Of a stretch of 64,000 nucleotides of DNA, positions 37,111-46,643 are shown one piece after another. Position 1 is the stretch's first letter; every line of letters starts with the position of its first letter. The stretch is from Deltaproteobacteria bacterium (GTDB lineage Bacteria; Myxococcota_A; UBA9160; UBA4427): the NCBI GenBank assembly GCA_016713665.1, contig JADJOR010000005.1:310001-374000 (forward strand), written 5' to 3'. The translations under genes and the position numbers were made by a program. Under the pieces are notes generated by a model. It was not told the DNA's origin, ran no database searches, and saw nothing but the letters and a program-made list of their open reading frames with translations.

Positions 37111-39224
37111 TCAGTCCTCGTTCCCGGCATCACCCGCCGACGCGCGCACCGAGCCCTCGTGGTAGAGGCGGCGCAGCAGCGTGTGCATCGGGTGCTCGCG
37201 CTGGCTGCGGAGCGCGGGGGCCAGGTCCTCGGTCTCGACGATCGCCCGGAAGAGCGGGAGCGCCCGCGTCCGCGCCGTGATCTGCTTGTCGAGCTTCGCG
37301 AGCTGGCGCCACCGTCCTCGAGCTCGCGGGCGACGCGCTGGCTCTCGCTCGTGCCGAAGGCCGCGGTCTCCGAGACGTCGTCGCCGGCGGGTGAAGCCGG
37401 CGGCGCGCCCGCCCCCTGGCCGTTGCGCTGCTGGGCCAGGCTGCCGAGCTTGCGCGCGAGGCCGTCGCGCTGGCCCTTCAGGTCGGCGAGGCTCTTCTCG
37501 AGCTCGCCCAGGCCCTTCGCATCGGCAAAGCCCATGTACATGAGCACGAGCTCGTCGGCGAGGCCGCGGCGATAGACGTCGATCGTCTTCGAGCCCGCGC
37601 CGTTCTGCGCGATCCACGAGGCCGCGTGGCGCGAGGTCGCCACGCGCTCGGCGATCGGGCGGGTGATCGCGAGGAAGTCGTTCGCGCCGCCCCGGCGCTC
37701 GAGGGCCGTCGTGAGCGCCGGCCAGAGCATCCGATCGAAGGGAAAGGCCCGGAGCGCCAGCTGATAGCGGGAGGCCGCGAGCTGGATCTCCGCAGGGGCG
37801 GGATTCGCGATCCCGTAGGCGACGAAGGCGTCGCCGTAGCCCCGAGCCGCCTCGTAGGCCGCGAAGTAGGCCGAGTCGGGCACGTACTTGGTCGAGTCCG
37901 TCTCGGCAAAGCGCTCGAAGTGGGCGAGATAGCGGGCGTAGAGCCGCGCCGCGTTCCGGACCAGCTCGGCCGCACGCGCCGGATCCTCGGCCGCGCGCGA
38001 GAGGTAGTAGTCCGCGCTGTTGAGCGTCGACTCCTGGATCTCCTCCCAGAGCGCGCGCATCGACTGGAGGTAGGACTCCTCGCCGCTGTTGCGGAATCCG
38101 AGATCGCGCCAGTTCCCGTCGCGGGCCTCGTGGAGCGACGAATAGACCTGGTAGGCGCCCTCGATCGTGAACGGCAGCTCGACGTCGGGGTCGACCCCGA
38201 GGCGCTGCTTCGCGGCGTGGACCTCGCCCATCTGACGCAGGATGCGCATGTAGACCGCGGCCTCCCCGGACGGCGTCTCGGCGAGATCCGCCGCCCGGGC
38301 GTAGGCCGCACCGGCCGAGCGGATCGACGCGATGCTCTTGTCGGAGAAGCCTTCGGCCGCGAGCAGGCCGCGCGAGGTGTCGTGGGCCTTGCTCGCCTCG
38401 AAGAGCACGAGGGTGAAGGTCAGGCTGCCGCCGTCGGACTCGGGGCCCTCGAGGCGGGCGATGATGCGCTCGAGGTAGTCGCGGACCGACGCCTCGACCG
38501 GGATGACCTCGGGATAGGCGCCGACCCGCTGATCACCGAGCAGTCGCACGACCGCCGCCAGCGAGTCGAGCCCGAAGCCCATGCCCATTTCCTGGCTGCG
38601 CAGGAGCACGAGCCGGGCCACGTTCTCGTAGACGTACGGGAGCGCGGAGACGAAGCCCGAGTTCGCGGCCTGCGAGAGCGAGAGCGCCTGCAGCGTGTCG
38701 AAGGGCGACTCGAGCGGCACGACGACGTCCATCCAGAGGCCGAGGACGTGGCGGACGAACTCGGTGTCGCTGCCGCGCTCGAGCGCCCGGTGGGCGTTGA
38801 TGTAGTGGAACCAGTAGCGGTCCTCCTGGCGGCTCTTGCCGTCCGAGAAGGCCTCGATCGTGTCGACGCTCCGCTCGAGGTGGGCGGGCTCGCGGGTGGC
38901 GAGGTACTGGAGCAGCTCGGCGATCGCGCGGCGCCGGGTCTGGGTCGAGTCCTCGCCGTTCTTGGCGCCGCGATCCTCGAGCGTCCGCTTGACGTACGCG
39001 TCGAGGGGAAGTCCGACCTCGCGCTCGTAGCCCTTGATCCGCGCCGAGAGCGACTCGGCGTCGGCAGAGCTGTAGATGTAGGCGAAATCGAGGTAGTCGT
39101 CCCAGGTCGCCGCGAGGGCCTTCGTCGCCCCGCCCGTCCACTGCGCGGCCAGGAAGAACGCGACGCCCACCAGAATCCGCGTCACGGACGAAAGTCCCGC
39201 GCGCGGTCGCTCGACATTGATCAT
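37111..39224 (-). CDS. large secreted alpha-helical (repeat-like) protein, one frameshift near the end
   Basis: About 705 residues with a signal peptide (TRILVGVAFFLAAQWTGGAT, cleaved after ALA). ATG 39224 is preferred to ATG 39233 because GAGGGG lies 9 bases before it. The mature protein is helical, with many Tyr/Ala positions reminiscent of TPR-like arrays (YLDFAYIYSSADAESLSARI, AARLYARYLAHFERFAETDS) and a coiled-coil stretch (LGELEKSLADLKGQRDGLAR). One base is missing near 37313; the true end reads RWRQLAKLDKQITARTRAL and PMHTLLRRLYHEGSVRAS to the stop at 37111. Family not recognised. It sits between the TonB-like gene and a lipoprotein gene, so a periplasmic scaffold or energy-transmission role is inferred. 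Confidence 0.7.
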
Positions 39225-39285
39225 CGTTGCCATCCCCTCTTCCCCGCCTCCATCCCCGCGCCCGCTCGGGCGACGGGAGTCTGGC

Positions 39286-40573
39286 CTAACGCGATGCACG
39301 CCGATTGGCGCCCTGCAAACACTCGAGTGCGTATCGAAGCTCGGCACAGCGATCCTCGACGCGGCGGGACGGGGCCCGGTCGATCCACATCAGGAACGCA
39401 TTCAGGTTCTTGGTCTCGACGAATCGGTAGGTGCCCTTGCTACTTACGCACTCGCTCTGCGCCTTAACGGCCGCCACGACCGCCTGCTTGAGGCGATCCT
39501 CCTCCCGGTCCGTGACGCAGGCCGAGAGCTCGCCGAGGGGCACGCCCGAGAGGCCGGGCCGGGTACCGCCCGAGCCGCCGCCCTGGCTGGCCGGTCGGGC
39601 CGCCCGATCCGCCCGAGCCACGACCTGGGGCACGGAGGAGGAGGGCGGCGGGGCCGGCGCGCCCGCGGGCTCGAAGCGCGGGACCGAGCGGGCCGGCGAG
39701 GCCGCGCCGGTCGGCCGGGCGACCGCGGCACCCCGGGTCGGGGCACTTCGGGCCGGAGGAAGATCGAGATCGGCGGACCCGATCGAGGCGGGGGCGACTC
39801 CGGGAATCGCCCGAGCCCGGGCCGCGGAAGGCGCCCGGGCCGCCGCGACGCGGAAGGCCCGTTCCGGAGGCGCGTCGCTCGGCAGATCGATCGAGGGCGC
39901 CGCCGGCGCGTCCATCCGCGGCATCGCCCGGTTCTGGGGCTGCGAAGACGCCCGCGCCAGGCGCTCGGAGGGCGCCACGGGAACGACCCGCTCCGGCGCA
40001 ACCGCGACCGCTTCGATCGCGATCCGGGGCTTCGAGACCGGCACGGGCCGCTCCCGGACGACCGGCCGCGGCGTCCGCTCGACCGGCGGCGGCGTGACCT
40101 TCGCGATCTCGGGCTGGATCTTGACCGGCTCGATCTTCGGGGGCTCGACCTTCGGCGGCTCCACCTTGCGGCGGCGGCGGCTTCACCTCGGCCACCATCG
40201 GCGGCGGCTCGGGCTTCACCGGCTCCGGGACGACCGGCTCGGGCTCGACCGGAATCTCGACCATCGGGGGCACGATCGGCGGCGGGACGACCTCCGCCGA
40301 CTCGAGCATCACGACCTCGAGCGCCTCGCGCTCGGCCTCCTGGGTCATCAGCCCGACGATCACGAAGCCGAGGAAGCCGAAGATCGTGATCAGCCCGAGC
40401 GTCGGACCCGCGAAACGGCGGGCGACGGCACCGGGCCCGCCCGAGCCCGCCTCCGACAGCATCGCGGCGAAGTCGCCCGCGAGGCCCGAGTCGGAGACGC
40501 GGTGCATCTCGGCCCGGATCGCGATGCGGGCGGCGCCGAATCCGTAGTGTTGCTGGATGTGGCGCGCGCTCAT
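39286..40573 (-). CDS. TonB-like energy transducer, one frameshift
   Basis: A cytoplasmic N-terminus and a single membrane helix (GPTLGLITIFGFLGFVIVGL) are followed by a Pro/Glu/Lys-rich periplasmic stretch (VEPEPVVPEPVKPEPPP, VEPPKVEPPKIEPVKI), as in TonB and TolA spacers, then a long Ala/Pro/Arg linker and a small C-terminal domain (DREEDRLKQAVVAAVKAQSE, YRFVETKNLNAFLMWID) with a few cysteines. The frame changes once near 40165-40180, inside a CCG run coding for polyproline. About 429 residues when repaired. The C-terminal domain is not the standard TonB beta fold by eye. Its ATG at 40573 overlaps the ExbD-like stop (ATGA). Confidence 0.75.
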
Positions 40574-41037
40574 CCCCGGTCGGCCACCCGCGTCACGGTG
40601 GCCCAGCGCGGACCGGGCCAGATCTCCTCGAGCATTGCCGCGGCCTCGAGCATGTCCTGGCTGCGCGAGTCCTCGTGCGGCGCGAGCATCGGCTTGTGGC
40701 CGGAGGCCGCCTTCAGGTTCGCGAGCTCGGTCCGCAGGCTCGCGCTCTCGACGCGCCGTCCCTCGTCGACGGGCTTGCCGTCGACGACGCGGACCAGCTC
40801 GTACGGGCTCGCGACGCCCTCTTCGGGCGGATGCACGCGCAGCTGCCAGACGTCGACCGACTCGGCGGCGAGCTCGGACGAGCCCGCCTCGCCAATCCGC
40901 GGGACGACCATCGCGCCGAGATCCGGGACCTCGGGCGGCGTGTCCGGCGCGAGCTGCGTCATCGCGATCAGCATCAGCAATGCCAGATCGAGGAACGAGA
41001 AGAGCCAGGACGGCGCACCATCGCCGTGATCTTGCAT
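40570..41037 (-). CDS. ExbD/TolR-like protein
   Basis: 155 residues. The N-terminal membrane helix SWLFSFLDLALLMLIAMTQL followed by AP carries the single aspartate that ExbD, TolR and MotB use for proton passage (compare PLIDVLLVLLIIFMVTAP). The rest is periplasmic, about 120 residues, with no clear MotB-type OmpA domain. It overlaps the TonB-like gene by 4 bases, and the ExbB-like gene is the last of the same run, so a complete motor set is encoded. RBS and start at ATG 41037 look normal. Confidence 0.75.
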   Translation of the reverse strand: MQDHGDGAPSWLFSFLDLALLMLIAMTQLAPDTPPEVPDLGAMVVPRIGEAGSSELAAESVDVWQLRVHPPEEGVASPYELVRVVDGKPVDEGRRVESASLRTELANLKAASGHKPMLAPHEDSRSQDMLEAAAMLEEIWPGPRWATVTRVADRG

Positions 41038-41121
41038 GTTGGTCCCCTCCGAAACCTGCTTTCGAATCGAAACGCGGTGGGCCGCCTCCGGCCCATGCGG
41101 CCGTTCAGGCCGCCATTCCGC

Positions 41122-42645
41122 CTAGCGGATCTGCGAGAATGCGAGCAGGTTCGCCATGTCCGATTGAATGGCGCTACCGGGGAAGAGCGTCGTGAACTGA
41201 CCCTCTTCGCCGTGGAGCGCCATGTAGTTGAGAATCGCCGCCTGAGTGAGCGCTTCGGGATTGTTGGCCACCGAGTTGACGCCCGTTTCGACGTCCCCGT
41301 TCGCCCGGTAATGCCCGATCTGCCGGGTCGTCGCGAAGGGCGCCCGCAAGGTCGGCTTGCCGCTCTTGCGGTAGACCATCATCACGCTGACGCCCGAGCC
41401 CGCGTTGTCGCCGCGCCAGACGAACTTGCCGTTGGCCCCGTTGTCGCCCTGGCCGTCCGAGAAGACCGAGCCGTCGCTGAACAGGTAGACCATGACGTCG
41501 CCCACCAGCGGATTGCGCTCGGCGTACTCGAAGATCGCGCCGATCGCCTGGCCGGCCCGGAAGTCCTTCGCCTCGCCCGTCGTGCGCGTCCCGTCGTGGT
41601 AGTCGTAGCCGCCGAACTCGATCGTTCCGGCGCCCGCATGGCCCTCGAGCACGAGCTTCATGACGGAGGCCGTCTTGCGGAACTCGCTCTGGGTCAGCTC
41701 GGCCTGGGTGAAGATGCGGGTCGTATCGTTGGCCTGGTTCGGGTTCACGATCACGGGGTCCTGCTCCGGATCGAGCGCGGCCGGATCGCCGAAGAGCGTG
41801 ATCAGGTCCGAGCTCTGCTGATAGGCGCAGTTGACGAGATCCTTGACCGCCTGGTCCTCCTGGATCTGCTCGACCTTGAGCGCCGAGATCGACTGGATCG
41901 CGGAGGCGACGTTGCCGGCGCCGGTGCTCCCGAGGAGCTCGGTCAGCTTGCCGGTGTCGACGAGGCCGCGCACGTCGCTCGGTCGATCGATCTTCGTCGG
42001 CCGGACGGAGGGATCGAACATCGACATGGGCGCGATGCTGTTGCCGCCGGAGTCGGAGCTCTGCGTCCCGATCAGCGACAGGAGCCCGCCGTCGGCGCCC
42101 GCGCGGAAGATCCCGTACATGGGATTGAGCGGGTTGTTCTGGGTGTCGTTCGCCGAGCGCGACGAGACGATCACGCCCTCGACCTTCGCGAGCGTCGCGA
42201 GCGAAGCCTTCGAGAGGATCCCCGCCAGCATCGCCGAGTCGAAGTGGAAGACGAGGTTCATCGACCGGTCGAAGGCCGTCGCGAGCTGGGAGTTCAGCGG
42301 CGTCATGTCGAGGGGCAGACCGAGCTTGGCGTAGCCCTGCTCGGAGAGCGGATCCTCCTGGCCGCCCGCGCCACCGATCATCACGTTCGAGCCCGCGATG
42401 TTGGCGCCGCCTGCGAGGTCGATCCCGATGAACGGGATCTTGCCCGCGCCCGCCCCCGTCAGCGCGCAGGAGGCCTGCGCGTTCGCCCGGTTGACACCGA
42501 GCAGCGACAGGACCGAGGGCGCGACGACGTAGGCCGAGCCCGCCATGAAGCCCTGCGCCAGGAACTCGCGGCGCGTCCGCGGGCGGCGGTGATCGGCGTG
42601 GAAGAAGGGGCGACCCATTTCCGTCGGCGTTCGTCTCTTGGCCAT
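41122..42645 (-). CDS. Tat-exported DUF1501-like protein
   Basis: 507 residues. ATG 42645 has AGGAGG 8 bases upstream. The N-terminus is a twin-arginine signal (RPRTRREFLAQGFMAG, R25-R26), then ASCALTGAGAGKIPFIGIDL. The body resembles DUF1501-type secreted proteins: GGANIAGSNVMIGGAGGQED, LVFHFDSAMLAGILSKAS, TIEFGGYDYHDGTRTTGEA, FEYAERNPLVGDVMVYLFSD and FVWRGDNAGSGVSVMMVYRK. DUF1501 proteins are relatives of the alkaline-phosphatase superfamily and are usually paired with secreted c-type cytochrome-like proteins. Here the two CxxCH proteins directly upstream fill that place. The catalytic role is unknown. Confidence 0.75.
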   Translation of the reverse strand: MAKRRTPTEMGRPFFHADHRRPRTRREFLAQGFMAGSAYVVAPSVLSLLGVNRANAQASCALTGAGAGKIPFIGIDLAGGANIAGSNVMIGGAGGQEDPLSEQGYAKLGLPLDMTPLNSQLATAFDRSMNLVFHFDSAMLAGILSKASLATLAKVEGVIVSSRSANDTQNNPLNPMYGIFRAGADGGLLSLIGTQSSDSGGNSIAPMSMFDPSVRPTKIDRPSDVRGLVDTGKLTELLGSTGAGNVASAIQSISALKVEQIQEDQAVKDLVNCAYQQSSDLITLFGDPAALDPEQDPVIVNPNQANDTTRIFTQAELTQSEFRKTASVMKLVLEGHAGAGTIEFGGYDYHDGTRTTGEAKDFRAGQAIGAIFEYAERNPLVGDVMVYLFSDGSVFSDGQGDNGANGKFVWRGDNAGSGVSVMMVYRKSGKPTLRAPFATTRQIGHYRANGDVETGVNSVANNPEALTQAAILNYMALHGEEGQFTTLFPGSAIQSDMANLLAFSQIR

Positions 42646-42722
42646 CTTGCTTGCCTCCTCTTCGAGGATTCGTTTCGGAGCCCGCTCGATCGCTTCGGAT
42701 CGAGCGGGCTCGGGTGCCGGGA

Positions 42723-44918
42723 TCAGTGGATGTGGACCGCTCCGCTCGAGACCACCGCGGTGCAGAGACCCTTCACGATGTTCTTCGTGTAGACCCCGTC
42801 GCAGGCGGGCTGACCGCCCCCACCGCAGGTCGCCGAGAGGTCGACGATCAGCTGATCGAGCATCGCCTCGACCTGATCGCGCGCCGGGTTGCCGCCGACC
42901 GTGCCGCGGAGGCCGGCGCCGACGATCTTGTCGAGCAGCGGATCCGTGATCATGTCGACGTTCGCGGGATTCGCGAAGGCCGTCGCCGGGGGCTGATTCC
43001 AGCCGAAAGTCGACGCACCGCTGAAGAACTGGTTGCGGAGCGTCTGGCTGCCGGCGTTCTCGCCGCCGACCAGGGCGTCGCAGTACTCGACGCCGAGCTT
43101 GGCGACGCCGACCTGGTTGGCCGACACGAAGGAGCGGATGTCCGGGCCGCCCGGCAGCTGCTGCACCAGCTCCTCGAAGGTCGCCTCGACCTCGGCCGAC
43201 TGCGGGTTCACGTTGGTCAGCGTCGCCATCGAGGCGTTGACCCGCGCGAAGTTGCGCACGCCGACCGTCGGCTCCGGATCGCCGAAGTTCTCGGCGCCCG
43301 GCGTCGGCGGCGTCGGCGTCGGGACCGGGTCCTGGAAGATGCCGAGCTGCTCGAAGTGGAGCTGGAAGACGTCGGTGTCGGCGTCGACGAGGCCGCCGAC
43401 GATCGTGCACTGGCGCGACAGCAGCTGCCGCCCCGACGTGACCAGGGCGTTCATGTTGACGAAGCCCTGACCCGCCACCGGGATGATGCCGTTCAGCGAC
43501 ACGCGCATGTTCTGGACGCGGATCGGCGAAGCGACGTCGGTCACGAAGGTGGGCGAGCAGAAGAGGTAGCTGTAGCGGTCGAGCTCGGTGACCGAGAACT
43601 CGATCCGCGAGCTGCCGCCGGTCCACTCCGAGACGTCGAAGGACAGCGTGATGCGCTTGCCGATGCCAGCCTCGTAATTCTTCTTGACCTGGTCCGGCGA
43701 GAGCGGCCGATCGTAGATCGCCGCGAAGCGGATCTGGCCGAGCCACGGACGGTCGTTGCTGACGTCGTTGCCCATCACGAGGCGATGATTCGGGCTCCAG
43801 TTCCAGAGCCGACCCGCCGCGATCGGATCGAGATCCTCGGTCCAGAGGCCGTCGACGAAGATCTTGCGGCCGGCGAGCTGGTCGTAAGTGATGACGACGT
43901 GCTGGAGCGTCGCCTGGGCGTCCTGGTCGACGTCGTAGGTCTCGAGATTGGGACCACCGTTGCCGTTCGACTCCTGGGTGTAGGCGCGATTGCGGACCAT
44001 GTACTGATACTGGACCTGGCCGAGCATGAAGTTGCGCGAGCCCGAGTTCGCCGAGTAGGTGATGATGCGGGCGGGGCCTTCCTGGGTCGTATTCAGGTTC
44101 GAGATCCAGGTCTCGACGGTGTAGGACTGGGTTCCGGTTCCCTGGGCCGCGAGGCGGTCGTAGAGCTTCCGGCTCGCGACGGCCGATGCGATCGCGCGGC
44201 CTTCGGCGACGTCGATGCCGTAGGCGGACATCAGCGTCGGGCCCTCGAGAGTCAGGTCCATCGCCGGTGCGACGCCGCTGGTATCGAAGGCGGTGTTGCC
44301 CGTCTGCTCCTTGAAGTCCCAGCGCGCGATGATGCCGGTGTCGTAGCGCTCGGCGCCGACCTCCTCGACGCCGTTCGACATCATGCGGGTGACGCTCTGG
44401 AGGCCGTCGACGTCGACGCCGCCCGTCGTCCCGCCGGCGTCCTCGATCGCCTGCTGCCAGGCTTCGATCTGCGCCAGCATCTCGGAGGCGTTGGTCGCAC
44501 AGTCGGACCAGCAGAAGTGGAAGTCGACCGCGAGCCGGCGCACGAGGCGCGACGCCGACGGATCCGAGAAGTTGACCTTCTGGCTGTCGACGACCGCCGA
44601 CCAGGCCGTCGCCGGATCGGGATGCGCAATCTGCGGCGCGCCCGGGCCGCTGCCGCCGTGGCAGTCCACGCAGTACTGATCGAGCAGCGGGTAGACCGTC
44701 GCCTGGAACGCCGTCACCTGCTCCGAGACCGACAGGCCGCCGGGCTGGCTGCCGCCACCCGGACCGCCGTTGCCGAGGACCGAGGTATCCGTGTCCGAGC
44801 CGCCGTAATCACCGCAGCCCGCGGCGCCGAGCGCGAGGGCGAGCGTCAGGAGGCCCTGGCGCAAAGCCGTGCCTCTCGACCGGACGAACGACTCGACGGG
44901 GGAATTCTGTCTCTTCAT
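42723..44918 (-). CDS. lipoprotein with CxxCH motif and LamG/concanavalin-like domain
   Basis: 731 residues from ATG 44918 with AGGGGA upstream. The lipobox GAAGC places the lipidated cysteine at 35. A haem-type motif QYCVDCHGG (C83, C86, H87) follows, in a short cytochrome-like domain with SDPSASRLVRRLAVDFHFCW. Residues about 160-330 look like a LamG/concanavalin-like beta sandwich (IARWDFKEQTGNTAFDTSG, YTVETWISNLNTTQEGPARI, HVVITYDQLAGRKIFVDGLW, IRFAAIYDRPLSPDQVKKNY). The C-terminal third (FEELVQQLPGGPDIRSFVSA, GVEYCDALVGGENAGSQTLR) is not recognised. The mix of haem motif and LamG domain recalls planctomycete-type PSCyt proteins. Confidence 0.8.
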   Translation of the reverse strand: MKRQNSPVESFVRSRGTALRQGLLTLALALGAAGCGDYGGSDTDTSVLGNGGPGGGSQPGGLSVSEQVTAFQATVYPLLDQYCVDCHGGSGPGAPQIAHPDPATAWSAVVDSQKVNFSDPSASRLVRRLAVDFHFCWSDCATNASEMLAQIEAWQQAIEDAGGTTGGVDVDGLQSVTRMMSNGVEEVGAERYDTGIIARWDFKEQTGNTAFDTSGVAPAMDLTLEGPTLMSAYGIDVAEGRAIASAVASRKLYDRLAAQGTGTQSYTVETWISNLNTTQEGPARIITYSANSGSRNFMLGQVQYQYMVRNRAYTQESNGNGGPNLETYDVDQDAQATLQHVVITYDQLAGRKIFVDGLWTEDLDPIAAGRLWNWSPNHRLVMGNDVSNDRPWLGQIRFAAIYDRPLSPDQVKKNYEAGIGKRITLSFDVSEWTGGSSRIEFSVTELDRYSYLFCSPTFVTDVASPIRVQNMRVSLNGIIPVAGQGFVNMNALVTSGRQLLSRQCTIVGGLVDADTDVFQLHFEQLGIFQDPVPTPTPPTPGAENFGDPEPTVGVRNFARVNASMATLTNVNPQSAEVEATFEELVQQLPGGPDIRSFVSANQVGVAKLGVEYCDALVGGENAGSQTLRNQFFSGASTFGWNQPPATAFANPANVDMITDPLLDKIVGAGLRGTVGGNPARDQVEAMLDQLIVDLSATCGGGGQPACDGVYTKNIVKGLCTAVVSSGAVHIH

Positions 44919-45022
44919 TTTCGTGTCCCCTGATCCCTCGCGGTTTGGTCGCACTCGCATCGGCCATCCGGGTCTGCCTGCGACGCCGTTCCGACGGCTC
45001 GCAGCCGGCCCTTCGGCCCGAC

Positions 45023-46228
45023 TCATTCCTCGTTCATGCAATGGGCGGCCACGCCGGCGAAGACGTCCTTCAGGTTGTATTCGCCGTTCTCTTCGAACGT
45101 GTCGGCGATGGCCTCGATCGCGTCGCGATCCGTCTGGTTCTTCGGACCGTGGAAGCAGACGTGCTTGAAGACCTTCTCGACCTGGCAGACGGAGAAGGCG
45201 CGGGACGCCCCGATCTCGGCGCCGAGACTCTTCGCGCCGAAGCCGCGATCCGACGCGCCGCGCCAGCCGAGCAGGGAGTTCGATCCCTCACGCCAGAGGT
45301 TGACCCAGCCGTTGTCCGTCGTGATGTGGCCGTAGGGGAAGACGTTGCCGTTGATCAGGTTCTTGGCCTGGACGACGCCCGGCGTATGGATCATGCGTCC
45401 GGCGGTCGCGTCCCACTCGAAGTAGGCGTAGGCCCCGGCGAGCGAGTCCATCCCGGCATGACAGCCATAACAGTTGTTGAGGAAGATCTCCGAGTCGCCG
45501 CCCGGGCTCCGGCTGACGTCCTGGCGGATCCAATCGCCCGGGCGCGTGACGTCGTGGAGCTGCTCCATGTCGCGGCAGAGGTAGTTGATCGCCGTGAAGC
45601 GCCACATCGCCCGATTCGTGCCGCCCGAGAAGAAGGCCTCGGCGGCGGCGCGCGTCGTGACGACACCGGCGGCCTCGTTCGCCGAGATCTGGGAGCCCGG
45701 CAGCGTCGACTGCATCCGGCGAACGAGCACGGCCGGGTTCGAGAGATCGGCCCCGGCCTCCTCGAGCGCCTCGTAGTGGGCGTTGCTCGTCTGCTCGTAG
45801 TTCGGCGTCACGAGGTTGTTCGCGCCGGTGTAGATGATGTCTTCGGACAGGACGAGGTTGAACGGGACGTCGTCGCGGACCATGCCGATGACCGTCGCGG
45901 TGTAGTCGTTCAGCGGCGCGAAGACCGTCGACGCCTCGTTGGTCCAGGGCGTCACGAAATTCTTGAGCGACACGTTGTAGAAGGCGGGATTCTGCATCGC
46001 GAGCTCGGCGGCGAGGTCGGGACGCGAGTTGCCGATGTGGGCCGCCATCTGGGAGAGCACGGCCGCGCTCGGCGGCACGCCCGCGATGCGGTCGTGCATG
46101 CGCCGCGCGCGATCGGTGTCGTCCATCTGGGCGACCGCCGTCTGCGCGAACAACAGCGCGAGACCCGCCAGGAAGAACCTTCCCCTCCGACCCGACTCGC
46201 CACTTCTTCGTCGCATTGCGTGGGACAT
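45023..46228 (-). CDS. secreted CxxCH (cytochrome-like) protein
   Basis: 401 residues. ATG 46228 (MSHAMRRRSGESGRRG) precedes a signal peptide, FFLAGLALLFAQTAVAQ. A single haem-type motif, NNCYGCHAGMDSLAGAYAYF (C253, C256, H257), resembles the C-x-x-C-H-x-x-M/I-D-P motif of DUF1588-type proteins that accompany DUF1501 partners. The C-terminus (VCQVEKVFKHVCFHGPK, DTFEENGEYNLKDVFAGVAA) fits the same group. It is the first gene of the minus-strand run ending with the ExbB-like gene. The protein is probably periplasmic or bound to the outer membrane. Confidence 0.78.
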   Translation of the reverse strand: MSHAMRRRSGESGRRGRFFLAGLALLFAQTAVAQMDDTDRARRMHDRIAGVPPSAAVLSQMAAHIGNSRPDLAAELAMQNPAFYNVSLKNFVTPWTNEASTVFAPLNDYTATVIGMVRDDVPFNLVLSEDIIYTGANNLVTPNYEQTSNAHYEALEEAGADLSNPAVLVRRMQSTLPGSQISANEAAGVVTTRAAAEAFFSGGTNRAMWRFTAINYLCRDMEQLHDVTRPGDWIRQDVSRSPGGDSEIFLNNCYGCHAGMDSLAGAYAYFEWDATAGRMIHTPGVVQAKNLINGNVFPYGHITTDNGWVNLWREGSNSLLGWRGASDRGFGAKSLGAEIGASRAFSVCQVEKVFKHVCFHGPKNQTDRDAIEAIADTFEENGEYNLKDVFAGVAAHCMNEE

Positions 46229-46643
46229 GTTCGATTCGACCTCGCTGGCTGCGGACCGCGGCACGTGCCGCCCGGATCCGTGAGCTCAATCTCCGCATTC
46301 CCCGGACCGGGGCTCGTGTTCCATTCGGTATGCGAGAGGGCTTCTCGGTGATGGGCGCCACAGGATTGTGTGTTTTTCGCGTCACACCGCCGAACGCGAT
46401 CGAAATCTACGTCCGATCTGCCGGCACCCGGGCGGCGTTGCCGGGCAGGCGCTTGCGAGCTGCACCGGCGGCGGGGCGGTGCGACGCCGGTCACGCGACT
46501 CGGGCCTCGACCCGACGACAGGACCCCACGATTCGGACACACGAATTGGACAAAGGTCGAACGCGGGGATCGACCGATGAGTGCGTGGGCTTTCGACCCT
46601 CACTCGAGTCTTCGAGGACCCCCGACCGAGGAATCCCGACCTG
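46229..46643. promoter_or_regulatory. divergent intergenic region
   Basis: About 415 bases between the first gene of the Exb-linked operon (minus) and dsbD (plus). It must hold both promoters. A somewhat AT-richer stretch, TTGTGTGTTTTTCGCG near 46364-46380, is the only visible candidate element. No convincing gene, hairpin terminator or repeat is seen. Confidence 0.4.

Noticed and set aside
39286..40573. Canonical TonB
   Set aside because: The anchor and Pro-rich spacer fit, but the C-terminal domain does not show the usual TonB fold pattern, so only 'TonB-like' is claimed.
40570..41037. Flagellar MotB
   Set aside because: The membrane Asp helix fits both MotB and ExbD, but there is no OmpA-type peptidoglycan-binding domain and no flagellar gene nearby.
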